Shown here: positions 7,541-14,740 of the stretch, piece by piece
Layout of the letters: each line of letters starts with the position of its first letter
Numbering within the stretch: the first letter of the stretch is position 1
Source: DASSFZ01 sp036514635
Lineage (GTDB): Bacteria > Chloroflexota > Anaerolineae > Fen-1058
Assembly (NCBI GenBank): GCA_036514635.1
Contig: DATBWU010000084.1
Location: 1-34,775 of the forward strand
Reading direction: 5' to 3'
Length of the DNA stretch: 34,775 bases
Translations under genes and position numbers: made by a program
Notes under the pieces: generated by a model
Database searches by the model: none
What the model was told of the DNA's origin: nothing
The model's input: only the letters and a program-made list of their open reading frames with translations

Positions 7541-8085
7541 CGCGCTACCTGCGTGGCAACGGGAGCGCCGCACTTGGAGCAGAAGGCGTCGCCCGGGTTG
7601 AGCGGCTTGCCGCAGTTGTGGCAGGCCAGCGCCTTGCGCCGTGCGGCGATGGCCGCTTCGAGATCGGCGTCGCCTGTGCCCGCCGTCGCCGGCTTGCGTT
7701 TGCGGCGCGTGGCGATGGCCGCTTCGAGGTCCGCGTCGGCGGCCGCCGGCTTGCGCTTGCGGCGCGCGGCGATTGCCTGTTCCAGGTCATCGACGGCGGT
7801 GGGCATCGCCGTGAGCAACTCGTCGATCTGGCGCAGCACGCCGGCGGCTTCGGTCTTGAGCCGATCGCGGATCGGCGCGTAGTCGGCGTCGGTGACCTTG
7901 CCGGTGGCGTGATCAAAGTCGAGCTCGCGGATTTGTGTATACAGCGATTCGCGCCGGGCGATGAGCGTGTCGAGCTGCGACCCGGTTTCGGCCGATGGGT
8001 GCGTGCGGCGCAGCGGCTGGCCGATGAAGAGGAATAAAAAGGCGGCGATCGCCGCGCCGATGAAAAGTGCGAAGGTATCCATCAT
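7537..8085 (-). CDS. CcmI-like membrane protein with zinc ribbon
   Basis: A 182-residue protein. It has an N-terminal membrane helix (5-22), then a helical segment with RRESLYTQIRELDFDHATGK (44-63), which resembles the N-terminal part of CcmI-type proteins (ELDFDYxTGK). Three near-identical linkers follow: DLEQAIAARRK at 100, DLEAAIATRRK at 119 and DLEAAIAARRK at 141. It ends in a double-CxxC zinc ribbon (C155, C158, C169, C172). CcmI helps hold apocytochrome for CcmF/CcmH, and the operon position after ccmG fits. The zinc ribbon is not part of classical CcmI, so the role is inferred. It overlaps both neighbours by ATGA junctions. Confidence 0.75.
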   Translation of the reverse strand: MMDTFALFIGAAIAAFLFLFIGQPLRRTHPSAETGSQLDTLIARRESLYTQIRELDFDHATGKVTDADYAPIRDRLKTEAAGVLRQIDELLTAMPTAVDDLEQAIAARRKRKPAAADADLEAAIATRRKRKPATAGTGDADLEAAIAARRKALACHNCGKPLNPGDAFCSKCGAPVATQVAR

Positions 8086-8654
8086 TGACCTGCCAGGAGT
8101 GCGTCGAATAGGGTCGCCAGTTCCTGCTGGGTGACGGGACTGGCTTTGAAGAAGACAATGCGGCCGTTCGGATCGACGATGAAGGTTTCCGGCACGCCCT
8201 GGATGCGATACTTGGGCTGCGCGATCTTGGAGCCGAGGTCCGGCCCGTTGGCATAGGTGATGTCGAACCGCTTGAGATACGCCAGGGCATCAGCCGGGTT
8301 GTCTGCCCAGTCGACGCCGATGAACACCACGCCCCGATCTTTGTAGGCGCGCCAGGCGGCTTCCAGGTCGGGCGCTTCTTCTTCGCACGGCACGCACCAC
8401 GAGGCCCAGAAGTTGATCAGCACAATCTTGCCACGGAGTTCGGAGAGCGTGATAGACGACCGGCCCAACCCGCCGTCGTAGCCATCGAACAGCGTCAATG
8501 TGAAGTCGGGGGCCGGGCTGTTGGTCGGTTGCGTGGCGCTGGTGTCGGACAGCCCCCAGGCGATAAACCCGACGAACAACACGACGACGCCCAGCGCGAC
8601 GAATGCGCCTTTGGGCGGGCCAGAGGATGCTCTCTGAGGGGAAGTCTCGTTCAT
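8082..8654 (-). CDS. ccmG: CcmG/DsbE-type thioredoxin
   Basis: A 190-residue thioredoxin-fold protein anchored by one N-terminal helix (about 16-34, FVALGVVVLFVGFIAWGL). The active site is WASWCVPCEEEAP (about 83-95), and the YRIQGVPETFIVD segment is the CcmG/DsbE-type cis-proline region. In System I it reduces the heme-binding cysteines of apocytochrome c. It follows ccmH across a 145-bp repeat block and overlaps the next gene by ATGA. Confidence 0.92.
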   Translation of the reverse strand: MNETSPQRASSGPPKGAFVALGVVVLFVGFIAWGLSDTSATQPTNSPAPDFTLTLFDGYDGGLGRSSITLSELRGKIVLINFWASWCVPCEEEAPDLEAAWRAYKDRGVVFIGVDWADNPADALAYLKRFDITYANGPDLGSKIAQPKYRIQGVPETFIVDPNGRIVFFKASPVTQQELATLFDALLAGQ

Positions 8655-8655
8655 G

Positions 8656-8797
8656 GTAAATGTAGAATGGAGAATGGAGAATGGAGAATGCGGAATGGAG
8701 AATGCGGAATGCAGAATGTGGAATGCAGAAAGTACAAGTGTGTCTTTTTGTCATTCTTCATTCTTCATTCCTCATTCTTCATTCCTGATTCGTCCTT
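8656..8797. repeat. interspersed repeat block (gaatggagaatg / cattcttcattc)
   Basis: About 140 bases between ccmH and ccmG. The left part has GAATGGAGAATG-type units, the right part CATTCTTCATTC-type units, giving an imperfect long inverted repeat. The same words occur at 31745-31830. No gene is supported. It could fold in the transcript and separate expression of ccmH from ccmG. Confidence 0.75.
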
Positions 8798-8799
8798 TG

Positions 8800-9300
8800 T
8801 CAGAGTCTTTGTTTTAGATCGCTCTCAACCTGGTCGAGATACCGGTCGCCGGTCGAGGCCGGTTTCTCGACAGGCGGCGGTGTCCCTCGCGCCGGTCGCG
8901 CTGCCATGCGCCGGATCAGCCGGATCGTGTAGAAGCCGGCGAGCAGCGCGAAAACGATCGGGCCGATCCACAGGAGCACAGTCACGCCGGAGAAGGGCGG
9001 CTCGCCCTGCACGACCAGCCCGAACTGATCGACGAAGATTTGCACGATCTCGTCGTCGCTCTTGCCTTCGGCCAGGTACTGCGCGATCTGCGCTTTCCAC
9101 TGCACGCACGCCGGCGTCTGGCACACGTTGAGCGGCTCGTTCTCGCACACCGGGCAGTACAATTTCTTGGCGACGCGGTTTACGTCGTCGGGGTTGGGTC
9201 GCCGATTCGGCGTCGGCGTCTGCGCAGAAACCGATGCCACCACCAGCAACCCGGCCAACAATCCAACCAACAAACTAACTAACAAGCCAACTCGCTTCAC
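8800..9300 (-). CDS. ccmH: cytochrome c maturation protein CcmH
   Basis: A 166-residue CcmH-type protein. It has a signal peptide (about 4-24), a periplasmic helical domain with the thiol motif LYCPVC (family form RCxxC) plus two further cysteines in NVCQTPACVQWK, and a C-terminal membrane helix (about 107-130). CcmH works with CcmG and CcmF in presenting reduced apocytochrome. The GTG start overlaps the ccmF stop as GTGA and follows GGCGGGG. The signal peptide is encoded by a TTGGTTAGT-like repeat (9240-9292). A longer reading from 9417 would overlap ccmF and is rejected. Confidence 0.92.
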   Translation of the reverse strand: MKRVGLLVSLLVGLLAGLLVVASVSAQTPTPNRRPNPDDVNRVAKKLYCPVCENEPLNVCQTPACVQWKAQIAQYLAEGKSDDEIVQIFVDQFGLVVQGEPPFSGVTVLLWIGPIVFALLAGFYTIRLIRRMAARPARGTPPPVEKPASTGDRYLDQVESDLKQRL

Positions 9301-11357
9301 TTCCCCGCCTCGCCCACGATGATCTGGCCCGGCGCGCGCACGGCCACTGCCGCACCTGCGCCGCTCGGCCACATCGCCAACAGCGTGCCGACGATCAGCA
9401 CGATGCTGCCGATCCACAGCCAGTTGACCAGTGGATTGATATACACCTTCAGCGTGCCGAATCCGCTTTCTTCGCCTGTAAACAGGATATAGAGGTCTTC
9501 GGTCAGCGTCGAGCGTAACGCGGGCGGAAGCAGTCCGCCGCCCTGCTGAAAGACTTCACGATATGGTGTCATCGCTTCCGGCGGCCCACCCGCCACCGAC
9601 ACCAGCACGTGGCCGACGAAGACGGTCTTGTCCGGCTCGTTCTCCGGCACGTACAATTCGGAGCCTTGATAGGTGATGGTGTAATCACCCAGCGTGATCG
9701 ACTCGCCGACGCGCAGCGGTTGCTCCGTCTCTTGTTGGAACATCGTCGTGCCGATGACGCCGAGGCCCATGAAGATCACGCCGAGGTGAATCACGTAGCC
9801 GCCGTAGCGGCGTCGATTGCGCGCGATCAAACGGCTCAACGCGACGAAGAGTGACTCGTCGCTCAACTTCATGCGCGCACGCACGCCGTGATAAATCTCC
9901 TCCAGTGTGATCAGGCCGGCATAGGTGACCACGCCGAACCCGGCCAGTGCACCGAACGCGCGAATGCCGGACAGGAACAACACGGCAACGACGAAGACGG
10001 CGATCAGACCTGCCTTCTGCGTCATCCGGCCCAGCGCCTGCGGCGACGATTTGCGCCAGGCCAATAACGGGCCAATGCCCATCAACAGCACCAGCGCCGT
10101 CACCTGAGGGCCGATCAGTTGATTGAACACCGCTGGCCCGATCGTCAGCTTCTGGCCGACAATCAATTCCGAGAACATCGTGTAATACGTACCGAGGAAA
10201 ACGGTGAAGGTGATCGTCAGAAACAAGAAGTTGTTGAGCACGAAAGCCGACTCGCGCGACCAGGGCGATTCCAGCCGGTTTTCGCTTTTTAGATAATTCC
10301 AGCGCAAGACCACCAACGCCGCCGAGCCGAGGAGGATGAGCGCGGTGAAGAGCAGGAACGGCACGCCCAGCGACGATCGGGCGAAGGAATGCACCGACGA
10401 GATCACGCCCGTGCGCGTGACGAACGTGCCCAGGATCATCAGGCAGAAGGTGAGGACGATCAGGATCATGTTCCAGATCTTGAACATCCCACGCTTCTCT
10501 TGAATCATCACCGAATGCAGGAAGGCCGTCGCGGTCAGCCACGGCAGCAGCGCTGAGTTCTCGACCGGGTCCCAGCCCCAATAGCCGCCCCAGCCCAGCA
10601 CGTCGTAGGCCCAGCGCCCACCCAGCAGCAGGCCCATCGACAGGAAGGCCCACGCGATCAGCGTCCAGCGGCGTGTGGCTTTGATCCACGCCGCATCCGA
10701 GGCCGTCGATCCGCCCAGCAGTGCGGCCATCGCGAACGCATACGGGATCGTCAGCCCGACGAAGCCGAGGTACAGCATCGGCGGGTGGATGATCATGCCC
10801 GGATGGCGCAGCAGTGGGTTCAGGCCCAGCCCGTCGGGCGGCATGTAGGGTATCGTCCCTGACGGCTGGAACACCGCTGCCAGCGGGCTGCCGTTTGCAT
10901 CCAGCCACAATCGCGCGAAGGGATTGGCGAAGAACATCGTCAGCACCAGGAAGAACAACTGCGCGCCCAGCGACACGGCCAGCACCCAGGGCTGCAGCGC
11001 TCGATTGCCGCGCCACTCTCGCACGAACAGGAAGAAGATGTACAGCGACATCAGCCAGCCGAAGAACAACACCGATCCATTCTGCCCGCCCCACAGCGAG
11101 GTGAACTTCAAGACAGTCGGCATGCCACGGCTGTTGACGCGGTACGTGTATTCCAGGTTGAAGTTATTGCCGAGGTTGGAGATGATGATCGTCAGGCAGG
11201 CGATCGTCAACAGCGGGGTGATGGTCAGTGCGGCGCGCCGCGCGCTGGCGATCCAGTCGGGCCGGTGGTTCTGCCCGCCGTAGATCGCGGCGCTGACGCC
11301 GTACAAGGCTGAAGCAAAAGCGAGGACAAGCGCAATCAGACCGATGTCCACGATCAC
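9297..11357 (-). CDS. ccmF: heme lyase CcmF
   Basis: A 686-residue protein with about 15 membrane helices, near the usual CcmF length. The WWD domain is at 256-275 (WGGYWGWDPVENSALLPWL). Other signatures are WGGQNGSVLFFGW (89-101) and HPPMLYLGFVG (191-201), which includes a likely heme-ligand histidine. It catalyses the final attachment of heme to apocytochrome with CcmH and CcmI-type partners. GTG start at 11357 with GGGGAGG upstream. Confidence 0.96.
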   Translation of the reverse strand: MIVDIGLIALVLAFASALYGVSAAIYGGQNHRPDWIASARRAALTITPLLTIACLTIIISNLGNNFNLEYTYRVNSRGMPTVLKFTSLWGGQNGSVLFFGWLMSLYIFFLFVREWRGNRALQPWVLAVSLGAQLFFLVLTMFFANPFARLWLDANGSPLAAVFQPSGTIPYMPPDGLGLNPLLRHPGMIIHPPMLYLGFVGLTIPYAFAMAALLGGSTASDAAWIKATRRWTLIAWAFLSMGLLLGGRWAYDVLGWGGYWGWDPVENSALLPWLTATAFLHSVMIQEKRGMFKIWNMILIVLTFCLMILGTFVTRTGVISSVHSFARSSLGVPFLLFTALILLGSAALVVLRWNYLKSENRLESPWSRESAFVLNNFLFLTITFTVFLGTYYTMFSELIVGQKLTIGPAVFNQLIGPQVTALVLLMGIGPLLAWRKSSPQALGRMTQKAGLIAVFVVAVLFLSGIRAFGALAGFGVVTYAGLITLEEIYHGVRARMKLSDESLFVALSRLIARNRRRYGGYVIHLGVIFMGLGVIGTTMFQQETEQPLRVGESITLGDYTITYQGSELYVPENEPDKTVFVGHVLVSVAGGPPEAMTPYREVFQQGGGLLPPALRSTLTEDLYILFTGEESGFGTLKVYINPLVNWLWIGSIVLIVGTLLAMWPSGAGAAVAVRAPGQIIVGEAGK

Positions 11358-11380
11358 GGTTCACCTCCCCCACAAAATGT

Positions 11381-11420
11381 AAGGCGTAAAACGTAATGAC
11401 GCTTCACGTTTTACGTTTTA
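11381..11420. repeat. palindromic cgtaaaacgt repeat after ccmE
   Basis: AAGGCGTAAAACGTAATG is followed by CACGTTTTACGTTTTAG, an inverted repeat of the same family as 4651-4692. It abuts, and partly supplies, the ccmE stop codon region. Confidence 0.6.
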
Positions 11421-11858
11421 GTTACCCTGCGCCTGGTTGGGGAACTCTTCTTCGTAGCGGGTCGGGCACTTGAGCAGCAGCTCGTCGGCGTGGAACGTGC
11501 CGTCCGCGCTCAACTTGCCCGTGACAATCGCCTGCGCCTGATCCTGCAACAGCTCGGGGCGCGGGTCGTCGTACACAATGCGGAGCGGAGTCTGTCCGGC
11601 AATCGGCTCGAACCGGCCATTCATCTCGACGGCATCGACGATGTCGAATTCCAGGCGCCCGCTGGCTGCATCGTAGGCGATACTGTCTCCAATCACCGCG
11701 CCGGAGATGCGCACACTCTGATCCTGAAACTCGGCAGCCTTCTCGCGCAACTGGCTGATGGTGAAGAAATACTGGGCGCCGGCGGCCAGGCCCTGGGCAA
11801 TAATCACCGCAACCGCCATCAGCACCAGCGCCCCGCCCAAGAGGAATTTCGGCTTCAT
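11418..11858 (-). CDS. ccmE: heme chaperone CcmE, CxxxY type
   Basis: A 146-residue protein with one N-terminal helix (about 5-28) and an OB-fold beta domain (about 45-128). CcmE carries heme covalently from CcmABC to CcmF. The heme-binding motif here is C131-PTR-Y135 instead of the classical HxxxY. This cysteine variant is known from archaea and some bacteria such as Desulfovibrio (system I*). The gene is first in the operon behind a near-consensus promoter, with a GAGGAGG-like ribosome site before the ATG. Confidence 0.93.
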   Translation of the reverse strand: MKPKFLLGGALVLMAVAVIIAQGLAAGAQYFFTISQLREKAAEFQDQSVRISGAVIGDSIAYDAASGRLEFDIVDAVEMNGRFEPIAGQTPLRIVYDDPRPELLQDQAQAIVTGKLSADGTFHADELLLKCPTRYEEEFPNQAQGN

Positions 11859-11906
11859 ACGTCCTCCTCATTCTGTCTCATGTGGCACGGGAAACCCGTA
11901 GTGAAA

Positions 11907-11935
11907 GTTATACTCTGTCCCCAGGGGGATGTCAA
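11907..11935 (-). promoter_or_regulatory. sigma70-like promoter of the ccm operon with palindromic spacer
   Basis: On the minus strand a perfect TTGACA (11930-11935) and TATAAC (11907-11912) are 17 bases apart, about 48 bases upstream of the ccmE ATG. The spacer contains TCCCC-CT-GGGGA (11918-11929), a perfect 5+5 palindrome that could be a repressor or activator site. Confidence 0.75.
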
Positions 11936-11965
11936 TGTAGTGTATCATCTATTTTAATTGACATT

Positions 11966-12003
11966 CCTCCAGCCAGCCATCCAACTAGCCAACCGTCCAA
12001 CTA
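11966..12003. repeat. CCAACTAGCC-type repeat reaching into the transpeptidase stop
   Basis: A short run of CCAGCCAGCCATCCAACTAGCC-like words (TTGGCTAGTTGGATGG on the other strand). Its last copy supplies the TAG stop of the L,D-transpeptidase gene. Related words appear at 22388-22420, 24070-24195, 30026-30097 and 31525-31565. Confidence 0.6.
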
Positions 12004-13041
12004 TCCCACCACAACCGGCGTGCCTCCGTCTTTCACGAGGGTTAGCGGTTCCTCGTACGGCGCAGTCGGATTCGACCAGCGATAGAACCATAGTGCGTCG
12101 GCGGCGAGGACATTGACGCAGCCGTGCGATCGGGGACGGCCGAAGTCGTTGTGCCAGTATGCGCCGTGGATCGCCGCGCCGTGTTCGGTGAAGTAGGTGC
12201 AGAACGGCACGCCGGGCAGGTCGTAAAAATCCGAGCGCCCCTGCGAGCCGATCATGTGGCGTGACGGGCGCTTGCGCACAATGCGGTGTTTGCCGGTCGG
12301 CGTCGTGTAGTCGAGCGCGCCCATGCCTTCGATGCTGAAGGTCGTGCCCGTCGCGCAGCGGGCTGAATACACCTCCGCGCCGTTCTCGTAAGCCCTCACG
12401 ATTTGCTTGTCCAGATCGACTTCGATCAGTTTGTCTTCGACGTCTGCCGACAGAGGCGACATTTCCTCTGGCGGGATCGGGCGCGCGTGATCGGCGCGCA
12501 CATAATGGCGCAGCCCGGTGAAATCATCCTGGATCCGATACCACCATTGCCCGCGCTGATCCTGCTCGGCAGCCGTCAGCAAGTGCACCGACGAGTAATA
12601 CAGCCGGTAGGTGATCGGAGCGGTCGAAACGGGTCTGAGGCGTGCGTTGCTGAACGGCACGCTGATCTGCCCCCAAAATCCTGCCCGGGGCACCTGGCGC
12701 ACGACGACACGCTGGCGATCGTCGCGCACAGGCTGAACGTACGATGAGTAAACCCAGCCCGTTCGGATGCGAAACCAGCGTGGATTGTGATCGGCCAGTC
12801 CGACCGTATCGACCTGCTCGAAGATCGGCACGATCATGTCGCGCCGCAGCCGGCCGATGATGCCGCTCTCAGGGTCGGGTTCGGTGTAGATGGCCAGTCG
12901 GGATTGTGTGACGCGGCCCAGTGTGGGCGGCAGGGGCGGCAGATCGCGCCCGTCGACGGGAGGCCCGCCCCACGGCGCGATGAGGCCGGCGGTGACCATC
13001 TTGAGGAACGTGCGTCGGTCGAGTGGTTGCATAAGCGGCAT
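12001..13041 (-). CDS. L,D-transpeptidase (YkuD) with Tat-type signal
   Basis: A 346-residue exported enzyme that should form or modify 3-3 cross-links in peptidoglycan. The N-terminus has a twin-arginine signal (DRRTFLKM, 8-15), then two SH3-like stretches (about 45-115 and 130-190), then the YkuD domain (about 212-335). The catalytic motif is HGAYWHNDFGRPRSHGCVN, with H302, H306 and nucleophile C308. Two ATG codons (MPLM) are possible starts; the twin-arginine motif fits either. The final stop codon comes from a flanking repeat. A plausible promoter lies at 13102-13130. Confidence 0.93.
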   Translation of the reverse strand: MPLMQPLDRRTFLKMVTAGLIAPWGGPPVDGRDLPPLPPTLGRVTQSRLAIYTEPDPESGIIGRLRRDMIVPIFEQVDTVGLADHNPRWFRIRTGWVYSSYVQPVRDDRQRVVVRQVPRAGFWGQISVPFSNARLRPVSTAPITYRLYYSSVHLLTAAEQDQRGQWWYRIQDDFTGLRHYVRADHARPIPPEEMSPLSADVEDKLIEVDLDKQIVRAYENGAEVYSARCATGTTFSIEGMGALDYTTPTGKHRIVRKRPSRHMIGSQGRSDFYDLPGVPFCTYFTEHGAAIHGAYWHNDFGRPRSHGCVNVLAADALWFYRWSNPTAPYEEPLTLVKDGGTPVVVG

Positions 13042-13101
13042 GTCGTCTCGATGGCGCGATGATCCGGAGTGGAGTATCCGGTCACAGACTCAATGGGCAG
13101 G

Positions 13102-13130
13102 AAGATAGCAGATTTTCGGCAGATGCGCAA
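13102..13130 (-). promoter_or_regulatory. sigma70-like promoter of the L,D-transpeptidase gene
   Basis: TTGCGC (13125-13130) and TATCTT (13102-13107) on the minus strand, 17 bases apart, about 60 bases upstream of the ATG. Each box has two mismatches to consensus, so it is plausible only. Confidence 0.4.
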
Positions 13131-13154
13131 CGCGGGCCGCGCAGCGGGGTATGC

Positions 13155-13697
13155 TCAATCGCCGGATGGCGCATCCAGCCGGATGTGGATCTCCCACACG
13201 CCTGCTTCGAGTCGCTTCTTGGCCGGCAGGCCGCTACGTTGGATGAAGTGCATGATCTCGCTGTTGCTGTAATGCACGCTCGCCACGAATGCGCGGATGC
13301 CATGCGCGCGCGCGTAGGTCACCAATCGATTGACCAGGATTGTGCCCAGGCCGCGTCCCTGGTGATCGTCCTGCACGACGATGGCCGCTTCGGCGGTATC
13401 GGGCTTGGCGGGATCGATGGCCGCGTAACGCGCCACGCCGATGAGCCGCTCGTCATCGCCGTCCGGCAGCGCCGCGACGATCGCCATGTGTGTTCGATAA
13501 TCGACCGTCGCCCAGCGTTGCGCATCTTGATCCGTGAGCGCCTTGCGCTGATCGAGGAAGCGCAGGAACACGCTCTCCGGCGAAAGCCGCTTGTGCAGTG
13601 CTTGCAAGCGCGGTGCGTCGTCGGGGCGAATGGCGCGCAGGACGACCTGCGTGCCGTCGCGCAGTGTGACGGTTTCGGTGGCAAAACTGGAACGCAT
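13155..13697 (-). CDS. GNAT-family N-acetyltransferase
   Basis: A 180-residue protein with the acetyl-CoA-binding pyrophosphate loop DDHQGRGLGTILV (about residues 120-132) and the C-terminal GNAT beta strands. The N-terminal half (TLRDGTQVVLRAIRPDDAPRL ... RFLDQRKALT) resembles the GNAT domains fused to acyl-CoA synthetase-type lysine acetyltransferases, so the substrate could be protein lysines; this is not provable here. The ATG at 13697 follows GGAGG at good spacing. A GTG at 13724 is an alternative. Confidence 0.85.
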   Translation of the reverse strand: MRSSFATETVTLRDGTQVVLRAIRPDDAPRLQALHKRLSPESVFLRFLDQRKALTDQDAQRWATVDYRTHMAIVAALPDGDDERLIGVARYAAIDPAKPDTAEAAIVVQDDHQGRGLGTILVNRLVTYARAHGIRAFVASVHYSNSEIMHFIQRSGLPAKKRLEAGVWEIHIRLDAPSGD

Positions 13698-13731
13698 ACG
13701 TGAAACCTCCAAGTTCCTCATCACCCCCGGT

Positions 13732-13768
13732 ACTCAAGTGCTTGAGTCGGCGCGTAAGGCGGATTATA
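13732..13768 (-). promoter_or_regulatory. -10 box and palindromic operator-like site before the GNAT gene
   Basis: On the minus strand a perfect TATAAT (13763-13768) is followed, at about +9 to +24 of the expected start, by ACTCAAG-CA-CTTGAGT (13732-13747), a 7+7 inverted repeat. No convincing -35 was seen. The position is typical of a repressor site. Confidence 0.45.
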
Positions 13769-13868
13769 GTAGGCAGGACGTTACACAGGTGTCGGGCAGG
13801 CGGCGAGGATGGGTTCTATTCTATCCGAGCCGCCGTGCTGTCGTTGAGATCCATTTCGGAGGTGCGTA

Positions 13869-14552
13869 GTGACAATCGTGTTGCGCAGGCTGCAAAGCCT
13901 GCATCGTTTTCTGGCAGGTCATTTCTTCTATCCAGCGCTTCTCTCCAGCGCGCTCGCCTCGGTCGTGCTGATTGGGCGGGTATACCTGAGCGGCAAGGGC
14001 ACCTATGCGTTTCTGGTGTGGAATCTCACCCTCGCCTGGGTTCCGTATCTCTGTGCACTATGGGCAGTGGGCGTGCACCGCCGCTTCCCGTGGTGGGCTT
14101 TGCCGGTTCCTTTCGCGGTGTGGCTGATCTTCTTCCCGAATGCCCCCTATATTGTGACAGATTTTCTGCATTTGCAAGCGCGCCGGCCAATCCCGATCTG
14201 GTACGATACCATCCTGGTCATGTCATTTGCCTGGAGTGGCTGCTTCCTGGCAGTGACTTCACTCTACATCATGCAGACGCTGGTGCGATCATACCTCGGG
14301 CGCAGTGTGAGCTGGCTGTTCGTCGCCGTGACGTTGGGGCTGACAGGTCTCGGCGTATACTTGGGGCGTTTCCTGGACTGGAACAGTTGGGACTTGCTGC
14401 TGCGGCCGCGCCGGGTGTTGGGTGATGTGCTGGTGCGTTTCCTCAACCCGCTCGATCATCTCGGCGCAGTCGGCGTCACGGTTTTGTTCGCTGCATTTCT
14501 GTTTGTGTGCTATGTGACCTTCCTCTCGATGCAGCAGCGCGATCGAGTGTAA
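13869..14552 (+). CDS. DUF1361 family membrane protein
   Basis: A 227-residue protein with about seven membrane helices. The DUF1361 signature is clear: LVWNLTLAWVPYLCAL, WLIFFPNAPYIVTDFLHL (about 92-109), PIWYDTILVMSFAWSG and GVYLGRFLDWNSWDLL. Function of the family is unknown. GTG start at 13869 behind GGAGG. It is divergent from the GNAT gene. Confidence 0.88.
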   Translation: MTIVLRRLQSLHRFLAGHFFYPALLSSALASVVLIGRVYLSGKGTYAFLVWNLTLAWVPYLCALWAVGVHRRFPWWALPVPFAVWLIFFPNAPYIVTDFLHLQARRPIPIWYDTILVMSFAWSGCFLAVTSLYIMQTLVRSYLGRSVSWLFVAVTLGLTGLGVYLGRFLDWNSWDLLLRPRRVLGDVLVRFLNPLDHLGAVGVTVLFAAFLFVCYVTFLSMQQRDRV

Positions 14553-14560
14553 TATGAGCT

Positions 14561-14649
14561 GGTGATTATTCACAAACACGTTCGTCCGCAGTTGCACTGC
14601 GGGTGTTGGGCGACAGTTGAACTGTCGCCCAAACATGTGTGTAATCACC
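14561..14649. repeat. 89-bp nested palindromic element
   Basis: Bounded by GGTGATTA and its inverse TAATCACC. Inside are CCGCAGT/ACTGCGG (14586-14602) and a 27-base perfect palindrome made of TTGGGCGACAGTT, a central G, and its complement (14606-14632). It lacks a T-tract, so it is more like a REP or miniature element than an intrinsic terminator, though it could block readthrough from the DUF1361 gene. Confidence 0.7.
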
Positions 14650-14663
14650 AATGATATGAAATC

Positions 14664-14692
14664 TGGACAAATGCTGAACGATTGCGTAAGAT
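14664..14692 (+). promoter_or_regulatory. sigma70-like promoter for the TIGR01777 gene
   Basis: TGGACA (14664-14669) and TAAGAT (14687-14692) with a 17-base spacer, 48 bases before the ATG at 14741, which has GGGGAGG upstream. Confidence 0.5.
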
Positions 14693-14740
14693 AGGGCGCG
14701 ACTCGGCTGACACCGTTCGAGCGAATGGGGAGGACACTTT

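Noticed and set aside
8800..9417. Longer CcmH reading from 9417
   Set aside because: It would overlap ccmF by about 120 bases and add an arginine-rich leader in front of a good signal peptide with its own GTG start.
9685..11094. 469-codon minus-strand open frame overlapping ccmF
   Set aside because: Out-of-frame shadow of ccmF with high-GC composition; ccmF motifs are in the other frame.
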